A DNA stretch of 64,000 nt from Cytospora piceicola. Taxonomy: Eukaryota > Ascomycota > Sordariomycetes > Diaporthales > Cytosporaceae. This document shows, piece by piece, positions 10,362 through 21,267 of the stretch (position 1 is the first letter of the stretch; the number at the start of each line of letters is the position of its first letter). The translations under genes were made by a program, and so were the position numbers. Under the pieces are notes generated by a model, which worked only from the letters and a program-made list of their open reading frames with translations, ran no database searches and was not told the origin of the DNA. The stretch is taken from the NCBI GenBank assembly GCA_023375675.1, contig JALQBC010000063.1:1-64000 (forward strand). Reading direction: 5' to 3'.

Positions 10362-12659
10362 TCAACCCCCATCTCCTGGAAGTACAATGCCGCTGTCTCT
10401 ATCCTGAGCGCTTTTAATACCATCTACTTCATCTGCCGGCCGCAGCCGCTCGATCCGCAACTTCATAGTCTCGTCTGCATCACCATCGTCTTCAGCATCC
10501 GAGTGGCCGTATTCGTCGTCGCTACCTGCATCTCGATCGCTTGTATGGTTGTGGTCCCACAGCTCCGCCCCGTCGTAGATGTACGGCTGCTCGCCCTCGT
10601 CAGGCGCGCCGTGCCCCCCAATGTCCTCCTCGGTGATCCTCACTTGATATTCCAGAGCCCTCTTGCCGTCCCTAATAAGCTCTTCGGTCCAGCCGAGGCA
10701 CCTCTTCAGGCTCTGATTCATCTTCTGGCTGTCGACCAGCAGCTCCTGGTGCTTTGATAGATCGATCTGTAGCCTCTTCTCGTCGCGTTTTTGATGCCGA
10801 GCATCCCTCATGGCGGTGCTGGAACTCGTCTGCGCAGACCCTGTAGAGTCCGAATCGGACAAGTCCGACTCGTCCGAATCCTCGTCCTCTGGATCTGGGT
10901 CGGAGCCCTCTTCGCTCAGGTTGGCCAGCGGCCTCTCTGGATTTTCGCCCATGCCAACGTCTGAGGGTACTGTGGTTTTGACCGAAGAAAGCCGGGCGGC
11001 TCTTGACATCCTCTTGTACCGCCTCAGCTCGTTCGTCTGCTTTCGCAACTGTCTCTCCAGGGTCCGGTTGATGGCCTCCAATGATGCATTTGTTATCTGC
11101 AGATCCTGCACCTTGCGCTCCCTCCTCGCATTGGCAACCAGGTCGTTGAGGGGATCGTTGCCGTTGGCTGATTTGGGGCTGGTCAGGGCCGAGCCCATAG
11201 AGTCATTGTCGTCATGCTCGCCCGCAAAATCGTCGGCAGCCTGCAGTACGGATGCCATGGAGATGTTTGGGTTCGAGAAGGCCATGGGAGACGGCAGGGG
11301 CGAGGTCAAGGGCGGGCTCGACGCCGCAGGCCGGGTCAGAGAAGGAGACTCGGCGACCAGACTGCCAGAGCGCGAGTGGCCAGACGCTTTCCGATGCGGT
11401 CCTTCAGCACTGATGCGTCTCAGATCTGGCTTGGTGCGGCCCAACTGGGGCGTCGATAATGCCAGCATACTGCGGCGCTCCGCTATCGATGGGCCAGCCG
11501 AGGACTGAAGCGCAGGTACAGGAGGAGGAAGAGGGGGAGGATGGCCTGAAATCTTGGGAGGTGACGTCGTCCTCTGTGGCATGTAGGAGGCTGCTGGGGA
11601 CTGGGGGCCGCTCCCCGGCCTGGTCGAGGTCATCCTGGAGCTCGTGGACACAACAGAGCCGGACCCGGAGGTCATCATGAGGCTGGGCTGCAAGTCGGGC
11701 GTGCCATTGGCGTACAGGAACTTGCTGTCTCTGGGATCAGAAGCGGTGGTGCCGAGGGAAGGAGAGAAGGGCGCGGTGGGTACGGAGGTCGGAGCGCTGG
11801 GTTTCGCGGGAAGGTTGTCGCCATTGGCATAGAAGAATGCGGGCCCTTTCTGTGGTGGAGGAGGTTTGGGAGCGGGCGCGGGCGTTTGCTGGGCGCTTCT
11901 CGGGGCGTCGCTGGCGTAGAAGAACTTGGACTCGCGGTTCATAGATGGCGATCCATCCCCCCTTTGACGACCGTCAGCATCCAGTCCAGCGGTAGAGGCT
12001 GCGGCCGATATGCCCAGTCCTGACCTTGTATCCCAGTTGACGTCGGCTGACAGGTCTGCCGGGTTTGGAGAATTACTGCTGGCACTGTCGCCGTGACTCT
12101 GCCTCGGGCCGGGCCTTTGGGCGAGGTTGTTCGGAAAGTAGCTGGGCACAGGCGATGCATAGCTGTCCCTGCTGCCAGTGCTGCTTACGGACGCAGCACC
12201 GGTGTGGTGTGTTGTAGTGGTGGCATGGGTGATGTAGGACTCGGGTCTCGCGGATTTTCGAGGGAGAGGTGTGGCCAGCGTTACAGTCTGGCGGTGGGAG
12301 GAAGGCGCCGGGGATGGCTTGTTGGCAGCAAGTTTGGGGGTGAGAGTGGTTCGTTTTGCCAAGGTGGGCATCTGAGGATTTTGGCGTGAGGACGATGTGG
12401 GCGCAGTGGTGGTTGTGGAGGAGGCGGAGGAAGAGATGGATCGATCGTAAGGCATCCTGGCAGAGGAAGAGGAGGCAGAGGCGGCGGGCTCCTTCGAAGA
12501 GGTCCGGGAGGTATGTAGGTTCCTCATCTTGTTGGTAGTAGCATCTTGTCGGACAGCAAGAGGAGAGAATCCGCGTAATGAAAGGTTGAGGTTGAAATCG
12601 AAGTTCGAAGTTGAGGCCGAAGCCGAAGCCGAAGTCGAGATCAAGGTTGGTGGATCCAA
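10362..12659 (-). CDS. Unrecognised Ser/Pro-rich protein with coiled coil and FxYANG-like repeats
   Basis: One uninterrupted frame of 765 residues; function not known to me. The N-terminal ~500 residues are low-complexity (Ser, Pro, Thr, Ala) and probably disordered. They carry three spaced copies of a short motif: KFFYASDA (near 246), FFYANGDN (near 275) and KFLYANGT (near 315). A charged helical block near 505-560 (RRERKVQDLQITNASLEAIN followed by RTLERQLRKQ) looks like a coiled coil. It is followed by an acidic Asp/Ser stretch and a second helical block near 620-680 with SLKRCLGWTEELIRDGKRAL. The C-terminus is acidic. The pattern of a conserved core with disordered arms suggests a scaffold or cytoskeleton-linked protein; this is inference only. 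The start is the first Met of the frame; Met45 (codon at 12527-12525) is an alternative because the first 44 residues are a Ser/Ala-rich repeat. Confidence 0.8.
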   Translation of the reverse strand: MDPPTLISTSASASASTSNFDFNLNLSLRGFSPLAVRQDATTNKMRNLHTSRTSSKEPAASASSSSARMPYDRSISSSASSTTTTAPTSSSRQNPQMPTLAKRTTLTPKLAANKPSPAPSSHRQTVTLATPLPRKSARPESYITHATTTTHHTGAASVSSTGSRDSYASPVPSYFPNNLAQRPGPRQSHGDSASSNSPNPADLSADVNWDTRSGLGISAAASTAGLDADGRQRGDGSPSMNRESKFFYASDAPRSAQQTPAPAPKPPPPQKGPAFFYANGDNLPAKPSAPTSVPTAPFSPSLGTTASDPRDSKFLYANGTPDLQPSLMMTSGSGSVVSTSSRMTSTRPGSGPQSPAASYMPQRTTSPPKISGHPPPLPPPVPALQSSAGPSIAERRSMLALSTPQLGRTKPDLRRISAEGPHRKASGHSRSGSLVAESPSLTRPAASSPPLTSPLPSPMAFSNPNISMASVLQAADDFAGEHDDNDSMGSALTSPKSANGNDPLNDLVANARRERKVQDLQITNASLEAINRTLERQLRKQTNELRRYKRMSRAARLSSVKTTVPSDVGMGENPERPLANLSEEGSDPDPEDEDSDESDLSDSDSTGSAQTSSSTAMRDARHQKRDEKRLQIDLSKHQELLVDSQKMNQSLKRCLGWTEELIRDGKRALEYQVRITEEDIGGHGAPDEGEQPYIYDGAELWDHNHTSDRDAGSDDEYGHSDAEDDGDADETMKLRIERLRPADEVDGIKSAQDRDSGIVLPGDGG

Positions 12660-14059
12660 GGGGGTAGTGGTAATAGTACCGGTAAATAGAGGCAGGTAAG
12701 TAGAGTCGGTGGAGGGCGTCTAGAATCAGGGGCGTCGACGGTTTGTGTTTCTGTTACGAGTCGGAATTTTGAACTGCGGGTACCTCTGGGGTGCAGTAGA
12801 CTTCTGCATGTGAGTGACGGCCGGTTGTTCGTTCGTTGGTTTGGTTGGATCGTTCGCGTGTTCGTGCGTTCGTGCGCTCGGTGAATGTGTGTGATGATGA
12901 TTATGTTGGAGGATGATGGAGAGATAGCCTTGTTTTTGTTGGTGTCTATAAGACTTGGGAGATCTTTCTGTTGTTTTAGCTGGAACAGTAATAGTAAATA
13001 GAGGATACCGGTAGATAGACAGACGGATGGATGGATAGGGTGTGGAGACAAGACAAGACAAGGCAAGGCAAGACGAGACGAGGCGAGGCGAGATTGAGGG
13101 CGCTCGGGATTGAATGTATCTATGTATTGTTTCCGGTGGAGGAGGAGGAGACAATCCGATCTGGACTGGACTGGGCTGTGACGGCGGGCTGTACGGCCGG
13201 GAAACGATGAAGACGGTAAGGGACGGTGGAAAACGAGTCGTGCCATGGTCCGCATTCAGAAGGGCATCTGGGCTAAAATGGCAGAATGGTCTTAACGGCC
13301 GGTAAACTACGCTACTGTACAGTAGCCTGGGCAGAGTTCGGGGGGTTTGGGAAGAAACGGGATGGAAAACGGAAACACCCCAATACGGAGCCCACTACCA
13401 AGTGGATTCTATGGGTCTTGCTCCCCTCTTGTTTAATATCATAGTATACTTAGTAAACCCCCATACTTATTCCCTACTTACGAACCTCATCCCCTTTTTC
13501 TATACTGTGTATTTCTATCGGGAAATACCTACCTAGGGGTACACACACACACACATACATATGTCCTCATATACAGGATATATAAATGGGCACGGCTTGC
13601 CGTATTACCGCATTACTGCCTTGGGCCCGTTGATCGGTAAACGGCACTTACGGGTACCAATTGCCCATGTACATATATACTGTCAGTTGTTAGTGGTGTC
13701 TGTAGTGTGTATAGGCGAGGCAGGCGAGGCAAGCGAGGTACCCCACGTATACAGTAGAACTGGAATCTGCAGCCTGCTACAGATTACATAAACAGGGTCC
13801 CGCCTGGTCGACGGACCCTGATCATCAGGCTCTGAACCCTGAACCCTGAACCCTGAACCCTGATCCCTTGCGTCCTGGACCCGACAATGGGTATCCTTGG
13901 ATGATGGCGCCGAAACGGTGCCCATCCCCGTCCTGCCCGTATCATGCATGACTTACTTTTCAGGATGTATCTACCAACACCAACACCCAACACTAACACC
14001 CACACTTGTATCCTTCCCATGCGCCGGTGACACTCGGCTCTCTCTGCTCTAATCCCACC
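12660..14059. other. Shared divergent promoter/leader region
   Basis: This lies between two divergent genes. The left 600 bases are, on the minus strand, an almost pure pyrimidine-rich leader with CGAGG/CAAGG-type repeats near 13045-13095. The long minus frames there (up to 204 codons) are composition artefacts. An (AC)n tract sits at about 13543-13556. The right end is the leader of the cytochrome b5 gene. Confidence 0.5.
13831..13867. repeat. CCCTGAA heptamer repeat
   Basis: About five consecutive CCCTGAA units. The unit resembles the telomere repeat CCCTAA but has an extra G in every copy, so it is treated as a simple repeat. Confidence 0.85.
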
Positions 14060-15112
14060 ATGGCCCTGATCGGCGTCTCTCTCATAGTGGCATCTGTCGT
14101 CTTGTTTTGCTTGCGCCGCCCAGCATGGCTCCCCAACTTCTTCGCCAACCTGCGCCACCAGAGATCAATACCCGGTCCTCGAGACAACGATGCGGGCGCC
14201 AATGGGAACAGTGGGGCGAGTGAGAGACAGCCTGACGCGATAGAGGATACCCAGCAGGAGGAGGCGAAGAAGGAGCAAGAGGAGGAAGAGCCGGATGAGG
14301 ACCAACCAACACCAAGAGCGCCTGCCACAAAAAGCGACGATGATGCCGTCCCAAGCTTCACCCTGTCCGAACCATCAACAACCCACGAGCCTGCTATACG
14401 GACACAGCAGCTCTCGACCTCGACCTCGACCCCGACCCCAACTACAATGATGCCTCCTCCGCCAACAGTGTCCAGGACGAACTCGAATTCTCGGACACCC
14501 TCCCTCATGGCGCCTCCTCCAGTACCAGCACCCCGCCGCATACCAACCCTCGCCCCAATACCCAATACTGCCACCGCCACCACCACCACCACCACCATCT
14601 CCTCCTCCTCGTCACTCCGTTCAACACCGAACCGCTCCCTCCTCTCCGCCCCAAACCGCCAACCTGGATCATCCACCCTCGCCCCTCCACCCACCCACTC
14701 CTCCATACCCAAGAAGCCCTCGAGGGACGTGACGCTGAAACCCGGCCACTCCCCAATGGACTGGGCCCGCCTCGCCCAGTCTCCCACCTCCGACCTTCGT
14801 GGGCTGCCACCCGCGACACCCTACCTGCGCATCACCCCCTCACAGCTCCGCCAGATGACGGGCCGGAAGGGCAAGGACGCGTGGTGTGCCCTCGGCGGCA
14901 AGGTCTACAACTTCACGCCATACATACCCTTTCACCCCGGCGGGGAGGCCGAACTGTTGCGGGGCGCCGGGAGGGACGGCACCAGGATGTTCGGGGAGGT
15001 GCATCCCTGGGTGAACTACGAGACCATGTTGAGCGCCTGTCTGGTTGGCATCTTGGTGGACGAGCATGAGATCAAGACGGAGGTGGGCAGTAAGATGGAG
15101 GAGATGGACTAG
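14060..15112 (+). CDS. IRC21: Membrane-anchored cytochrome b5-like protein, Irc21/Ncb5or type
   Basis: 350 residues from the ATG at 14060 (context CCACCATGG). A Met 18 codons upstream is in frame but would place leader text before the hydrophobic segment. Residues 2-18 (ALIGVSLIVASVVLFCL) form one membrane helix. A long Pro/Ser/Thr-rich disordered spacer follows, then a cytochrome b5 fold near residues 255-335. Heme-ligand histidines are in FHPGGE (near 291) and VHPWVNYE (near 313). The text after the second His, VNYETMLSACLVG, is the hallmark of the b5 domain of human NCB5OR (CYB5R4) and yeast Irc21 rather than classical b5. There is no reductase domain, so it needs a separate electron donor. 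Likely an ER or outer-membrane electron carrier; the partner is unknown. Confidence 0.85.
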   Translation: MALIGVSLIVASVVLFCLRRPAWLPNFFANLRHQRSIPGPRDNDAGANGNSGASERQPDAIEDTQQEEAKKEQEEEEPDEDQPTPRAPATKSDDDAVPSFTLSEPSTTHEPAIRTQQLSTSTSTPTPTTMMPPPPTVSRTNSNSRTPSLMAPPPVPAPRRIPTLAPIPNTATATTTTTTISSSSSLRSTPNRSLLSAPNRQPGSSTLAPPPTHSSIPKKPSRDVTLKPGHSPMDWARLAQSPTSDLRGLPPATPYLRITPSQLRQMTGRKGKDAWCALGGKVYNFTPYIPFHPGGEAELLRGAGRDGTRMFGEVHPWVNYETMLSACLVGILVDEHEIKTEVGSKMEEMD

Positions 15113-15369
15113 GTTGGTTGGCTGAGTGGACTGGAAACTACCTAGGTAGTAGCAGCGACAGTATCCTCATAGTGAGCTGGATGAAGGATGGCGCTATATT
15201 GTCCGTGGATTGACGAGGTGTCGGTAGTGACTGCCTAGTCAATTCGAGATAGGTTGCGACAGCTACAAGGCTTGTAGCTAGGACCGTTGCAGACCAAGAT
15301 ACCCCCCTTAGAAGATAGAACCTGGGCTTAACAGCCACCCGATAAATTCCCCGATTTGTCCCCTCTTTC

Positions 15370-18216
15370 CTACCTCCGCTTCCCAAACTTGAAGTTGAGT
15401 CCATCGTCACTCTCTTCCTCGTCACTCGCCTCCACCTGCCGTGTCGACCGCGTCGCCCGTTTCTTGGCCGGCTTCTCTTTCGCCAGCGGTCCTGCGGCAG
15501 GCCGCTTGCTTCCCGTTACGTGCCTAGTCCCACGTGTTGACTGGCTTTGCACTACCTGACCCTGCTTCGCACTCGCCTGTTCAGCAGCCTTGCCCTTCCT
15601 CGACCTTGAAGGCGCAGCTTCTATGTCCATGACATCCGGCAGGCTCTCATCCTCCTTACCCTCACCGTCCCCACCCCAGCCATCTGCGCTGTCATCACTG
15701 CCAATAGCATAGACCTCCCTCTCCTTCTCCTTCCTGGCAGACTGGCTCCGTCCCAAATTCTGCGTTGGTGCGATCTGGCTTTGGGATGGCGCCTGAGGTT
15801 TCCCGCCCTTGCGAGTTTGCGTGTTGGCCCCGCCCTCCAACCAATAGTCATCTCCTATACCGTACTCTTTCATCCGGACTGGCTCAAGGCTCATAATCAC
15901 CCTCTGCTGCGGCCTTCCCGCAGGCTCGCCTTGCTTACGGAACTTCTTGAAGTTCTTCCTGCCGTTCCACCTTGGATCCCATCGGCCCTCCTCGATATCC
16001 TGTTCCCTGCCTCGTTGGTGCTGTGCCGGCCTGTGGACCTCCATCGACTCGACAAGGGTCAGTCGTCGGATGGCCTCATAGTCGACTTCCCCATCTCGTA
16101 GTTCACGTTCAAGACGGTCTCGCTCTGTTTGGGCCGCCACATCTTCCTCCTCGCGGTGCCGGATTGCTAGGTCGAGGATGTCATCCGGTTCCGTTGGGCC
16201 TGCTTTCTTGCCCTTGGCCTTGGCCTTGGCCTTGGCCTTACCTTTGCGTGGCGGAGGCGGGGACGTGGCCTTGTCGCCTTCGGGAGGTGCCGCTGGAGGT
16301 GTTGGCTCTCGTGGTGGTACGGGGTCTTCGCCTCTCTCGAGGCGCCGACGCTTGATTGCTGCGGCTGTGGGCGCAACGTCTTCCATGATGTCGCGGTCTG
16401 GTTCTGGCAAGGCGCGCTTGCGGCCGGTTTGGGCTGAGCTGTCTTCCTGCTGGGTCACGAACATCCCCTGGGAGGCTTCTGCCGCTGCGTCCGGTACCGT
16501 GGCGGAAGCGGGCTGTTCGTCTTCACCCTCGTCCATTTCGACGTCGAAGCCCTTGAACCTGCTCTTGGGTGCGCGCCGCTCCCGCCTGCGTGTCCTTTGT
16601 GGTGGGGGTGGTGACCCCTCGATTGCTTCACGTCTCTCCCGAACTTGATCTGATTCCATGGCCGCCCCGTTGTCGGCACCACGAGGTCGCAGAGCCTGTT
16701 GTGGCTCGGCTGTAATGCGTCAGCAGAATATTCGTTGATAGTCTTCGGCCCGGAGGGGAGGGGCATACCTGGCTCCGGTTGAGTAGGATCAAACTCGAGC
16801 GGCCTCCTCAGCTGAGCTGGCTCGACCTCAAGGATCGCGGGAAGGAAATCGCGCGGCTCGACTGGTCGGTGATCCAACCGCAGAGCGACTTGGTTGTAGA
16901 ATGCTAGAAACCAGTCTCCATGTTCATCATCGGGCGGGGGCAGGTAGCGCACCACAACAACACCCTTGCCCTCACTACCGTCTTCAAACTCTCCTAGGCC
17001 TTTCTCACCGGCGATCTCCTTGACATAGCGTATGAAGTCGTCGATGTCAGTCTCGCCCGGAACAGCCTTGTTCAGCAGGGCCTTTCCCTTGGCACTCGTG
17101 ATGGCCGGGAAAAGGTCCTCATATCGCTTTTCCTCGTAGAATATAAATGTGTATCCGTCCAGGATTTCCCGTCTCCTCTCGTCCGGCCTGAAGATTTCGT
17201 CGGGCTGATCATTGCCCGGGGCGTCGATTCTTGGAGGCAAGTACTGCATCGCATCCGGCCAGTTCCCGTCGAAGTCCATCTCCAGCGCACTCATCTCGGC
17301 GCCATTGTCGTTGGGCTGCGGCGTGGCGGCTTCGAGGACAGCCTCCATGAAGGCGTCATGGACGATGTACTTCCCATTGATCAGGGCCTGCAGTACTTTG
17401 GATGTATTCCTTTTCTTGCTCACGACATGGGTGGTGTTGGTGTAGTCGTATTCGGCGAGGAACTTGACGTCGATGGGCTCGAGCTTCTGCCGGATGTGGG
17501 CCCATGGATCGTGTCGCAGCTCCGATTTGGTAAAGGAAAAGCTGAGAACCACAGGCTGCCATGATATACTAGCATGGTGGGTAGCTCTGTCAGCGGCATG
17601 TTCCCGTGAAGCCTCGTCATACCCGGTTGACTTACCGGAATGTCTCCTTATAGTGTCCCAGTTTGATCTCATTACGGTCCTTGATGAGGTCGAAGCGTTC
17701 GCCCTTGATTGATTTGTCGTTGACCCATGTTCCTATCTTGGTCTTGAGGTCTTCAATTGTGACGGTCGATCGGCTCCGGAGGCTGAACTACAACGGCATG
17801 GGGCAGAAGTCAGCCAGGTGTTGGAGTGGAAATGTTTAGACGGCTGGCTGCATAGGATTGGGTACTTACGCCCTCGCCCTCCTTGACCTCGGCGACTTGT
17901 ATGGTCAGGTGCTTCCTCGAGATGGTCTTCTCCTGTATGACAAAACAGCCGGCTGCAAGACGTCAGAAGATGAAAATGGAGGACAACCCCACGTGACGTA
18001 GGTAGGCGGCGAGTAGGCAGTGGGATCGAGTAACGCACCCTCCCCAGATATCCTTCCAAAGAGGTATCGCTTTCCCGGGCGTAGCCATAGTCGTCTGCCT
18101 GTGAAGAAATGAAAAAGAGAGGGAGTTAGCCGCGACACTGGAGCATGTGAAGATGGGAGCCTCAGAATTGTATGCATACCCCCAAATATGTCGCCATCGC
18201 TCTCGAGTATCCACAT
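15370..18216 (-). CDS. nbs1: Nbs1/nibrin, Mre11-complex subunit
   Basis: Subunit of the Mre11-Rad50-Nbs1 complex that senses and processes DNA double-strand breaks. Six exons in transcript order: 18216-18180, 18098-18039, 17952-17870, 17787-17636, 17568-16769, 16709-15370, giving 823 residues. The phases fit at every junction. The N-terminus MWILESDG is typical of nibrin. The FHA domain spans about residues 15-115, with LFGR, ISRKH and GTWVN. Two BRCT-like repeats follow at about 115-320 (WQPVVLSFSFTK opens the first). The middle is disordered, with a KAKAKAKAKGKK tract. KNFKKFRKQ near 625-633 matches the Mre11-binding motif of nibrin. The tail EEESDDGLNFKFGKRR has the acidic-plus-FxF form of the Tel1/ATM-binding motif. 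Introns are 59-86 nt. The gene converges with the b5 gene, 257 bp apart. Confidence 0.95.
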
Positions 18217-19387
18217 GTTGGATACGCAGCCGTACCAAGGAAAGAAACCGAGTGTTGGAGGAACGGTTGAGAGGGGAAAAAGAAGCAGTTCGGAATGAAT
18301 GGCAGGGCCTATTTCTTCTTTTGTTTCTGGTTTTCGCAATGCATCTCGCGCGTGCGTGGTACTACTCCCGCGGAACCAAGAACTGAGGGCATAAAATATC
18401 GCTGACGCAAGTAGAGACGAATGCTAGAGTCTCCGTACAAAGTATAGAAGGGAAACGGTGGGCTGGCTGACTGGCTGACTGACTATTGCTGCCTAGAGGA
18501 AAAAGGTGGGAAAAGAAAAAGAAGAAAAAGGAAAGAGAGGGAAAGCGGAAAGAAGGAAGGTTCAGTGTTGCACATTACAGACAGGCAACCTTGAATCCCA
18601 CCTACAGTAAGGATCGGGCGGTAAGATAGACAAATAGTAGGTACTGTAGATAGGGACCGCGTCGCAACAGCCCAAACCGCGCCGAGAGTCTGCCTTGGTT
18701 GACTTGGCATGTGCTCCAGTCAGAACTTAAAAGTTAAAAGTGGAAACCAACCACGTTATCACGTGGACAACCCTCCCCCCTCCCCCCTCCCCCCTCCCCC
18801 CACCTTCCCCGTCGCCAACAATGTTACCTACCTAGGTACTTAGTATACTTAGTAGGTACTTTGCATACATATACGTACCTAGGTATATACCTAGGTAACT
18901 TATATACATGGAATTATGATAAGCACTATCCAAGCATGTCACATTTATGGTAGTCCAAAGTTCTGTAACATTGAAGTATAAGAGTATAAGAGTATAAGGG
19001 TATAGGAGTGGTAGGCATAACTGCAATACAATCAATATGCGGCACGTTTACTTATGAATTTGTGATGTCGAGTTGCAAGGCACACACACCGTGCCCTCGT
19101 GTGTGCACCGACGACCCTTCTATGTACCATACCTCGCTCGCTACTTGAGTAGGTAGGAAAGGTAATCACTCCCCTTCAATGATTCTGTATCCTTCGATTT
19201 CGTCATGTCGATTACCAGCTCACCCCGGCACGGAATCCAACAACCTTGTAACCCATCGCCTCTATTTTACAGTAACTGGTATTCCTTCCCGCCGCTGGCA
19301 AGCCTTATTAAATCAACCTCCACCTTTGGACCTCGTCCTCCAAGCCGCTCCTCCTCCTCACCGGTTGATCCTGTCGAAATATCCCAT
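18217..19387. other. Intergenic; nbs1 promoter side
   Basis: A CTCCCCC heptamer repeat lies at about 18765-18801. Just left of it, ATCACGTGGAC (about 18757) contains a CACGTG E-box. TACCTAGGTA palindromes sit at 18829, 18876 and 18888. No coding frame is convincing. The left few hundred bases carry the nbs1 promoter and the right end the 3' region of the J-protein gene. Confidence 0.5.
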
Positions 19388-21267
19388 CTACGCGGTCGTC
19401 GATGGTTCGCCTGTTGGGCTCTCCGTGTGAGAGTGGTGCTTGTGCTTCTTCTTACGCTCTTCCTTCTCCTTCTCCTTCTCCTTCTTGATCGTGGCCTCTG
19501 CCACTAGCTGTTCGAACGCCATGAAGTCACCTTCTTCCTCCGGAGTTCTCTGAGCCTGGATTATTGTTACAAAGACCTGTCAGAATCCCCTTTCATCCTG
19601 CGCATAGCTGTGTTGGGTTGGAATTGTTGCTGTTGCTCATACATGCGTATCGCATGGGCACTGGTTTGGGAGGGAGGGTTTTTCTTTTTTTGGGGGGGGG
19701 GGGGAAGAGCAGAAAGATGGGAAGTCAAGAAAACTCACCTTGGCGCAAATCTCGCCGATTATAACCATGGCCTGCGCTCGTTCAAGCCTCTTGGCCAGCG
19801 AGATCTTTTTGTCGTTCAACACCGTGTCGCACACCTCACGCAGCACGCTCTGAATCTCAAACTTGCTGCCCCGCCACGCAGCATTCAGGATCTTGCCCGT
19901 GACCCTCCTCTCGTATTCCATCTTCTTCTCGTCACTCCACTCCTCGCCACCCTTCTCCTCCATCCGCGCCATCTCCTCCATGGTCTGCTGCGCGTCGATG
20001 GCGCTCGATATCGTGTTCCACGTCTCCTTGACGATGGTGCCCTTGTCCTTCATCCGCCCGAAAAAGCCGCCGATGCCGAACAGCTTCTGCGACTTGAGCA
20101 GGTTGGTGCCCTTGGAAAGGTATGTCTGACCGATGGCATGCAGAATGTCGAGGCCGAACGACTCCATCTTCAGGTTCTCGACCTCGAGCCTCATCTTCTC
20201 CTGGAAGGCCTTTGTCACGTCGGGCCCCTTGTCCGTCTCGGTCCACACAGATATGCGGTCCAGCAGCTTTTTGGCCAGCGTATCCACGCGTTCCTGGCGT
20301 ACGCGGGCGCGCTCCCGCTCGTACTCTGCCAGCTTCTCGCGCTGCTCCTTAGTCAGACCCGCCTTTTTCTTCTTGTCCTTCTCGCTCTCTTTCCTGTGCA
20401 GCGTGGAGTCGCCGTTTGAATCTGTCGTGTGGGTTGTCTCCTCCGAGGGGCGGTCCATGATGGCAGGTCGGATGGGGATCTTGTATTTGGGGGTCGAAGT
20501 GCCGCTACCGGGTGCCGGAGAGGCAGTGCGCGAGGGGTTGGTAGCGGAAGGTGACGAGACGGACGGTGCAGCAGGCTTCTCGCTTGCAGCAGCAGCACCT
20601 GTAGCAGCACCTGTAGCAGCAGCAGAAGCAGCAGCAGTCGGCTTATCGCCAGAAGCCTCGTCCTCGACCTTGACGGTGGACGGTGCGGGCTTCTCACTAC
20701 CGTCATCCCCTGCAGCCTGTTGACTCTCCTTCATAGCCTCTGCGGTCCCGGGAAACTCAGGGTCTTCGGCGGCGGCGGCGGCGGCAGCAGCAGCAGCCTC
20801 TTCCTCCTCGGCCATGCCGGTGATGTCCATGGTGGTGGTAAGGTCCTTCATCAGGCCAATCTCGCCGATCCAGTCGATAAACGCATCGCCGCCAAATATG
20901 CTGGTAAAGAACTCGGCAGGGTCGGCAAATCCCTCCTGTGGTTTGGCATGGTCTTTTCCGTGCTTGTCGTAGGCCTTGCGAAGGTCGCCGTCGGATAGGA
21001 CTTGGTAGGCTTCACCTATGGCCTGGAACTTCTCGTGCGCGCTTGGGTCATCGGGGTTCTTGTCTGCAAACCACAACAGGTATTAGTTCCGAGTCATGCG
21101 CTGCCAGCAGAACGAAATAAGGAGGAGGAGTAGGAGGAGTAAGAGGCGTAGGAGTACATGCCTGGGTGGTGGACCATGGCCATCTTGCGGTAGGCCTTCT
21201 TGATCTCCAGGTCGGTCGCAGTCGGCTTGACGCCGAGGACATCGTAATATGCCGTGTCGACAACCAT
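19388..21267 (-). CDS. caj1: Caj1/Djp1-type J-domain protein with DnaJ-X region
   Basis: Class C Hsp40 that stimulates an Hsp70 partner. Three exons, 21267-21162, 21063-19739 and 19555-19388, give 532 residues. The J-domain is at residues 5-70, with [20 protein letters not shown] and HPDKNPDD. The Asp codon of the invariant HPD is split by intron 1 (21161-21064, 98 nt), whose donor reads CAG/GCATGT: a GC-AG intron is the only junction that keeps HPD. Then come a ten-Ala tract near 150, an Ala/Pro/Ser linker, and a helical C-terminal DnaJ-X-like region (about 270-460, including [19 protein letters not shown]). The Lys-rich tail has [17 protein letters not shown]. Intron 2 (19738-19556) contains a G13 run. 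Yeast relatives act at the nucleus/cytosol (Caj1) or in peroxisome import (Djp1); which applies here is not clear. Confidence 0.92.

Noticed and set aside
12641..13255. 204-codon minus-strand frame upstream of the 765-residue gene
   Set aside because: It is a pyrimidine-rich leader read in another frame, low-complexity Ser/Leu/Pro/Arg text with no domain.
13831..13867. Internal telomere repeat
   Set aside because: The unit is CCCTGAA, not CCCTAA, in every copy; it is treated as a simple repeat.
13993..14787. 264-codon minus-strand frame opposite the cytochrome b5 gene
   Set aside because: Antisense shadow of a Pro/Ser/Thr-rich coding stretch, which gives runs of Val and Gly on the other strand.
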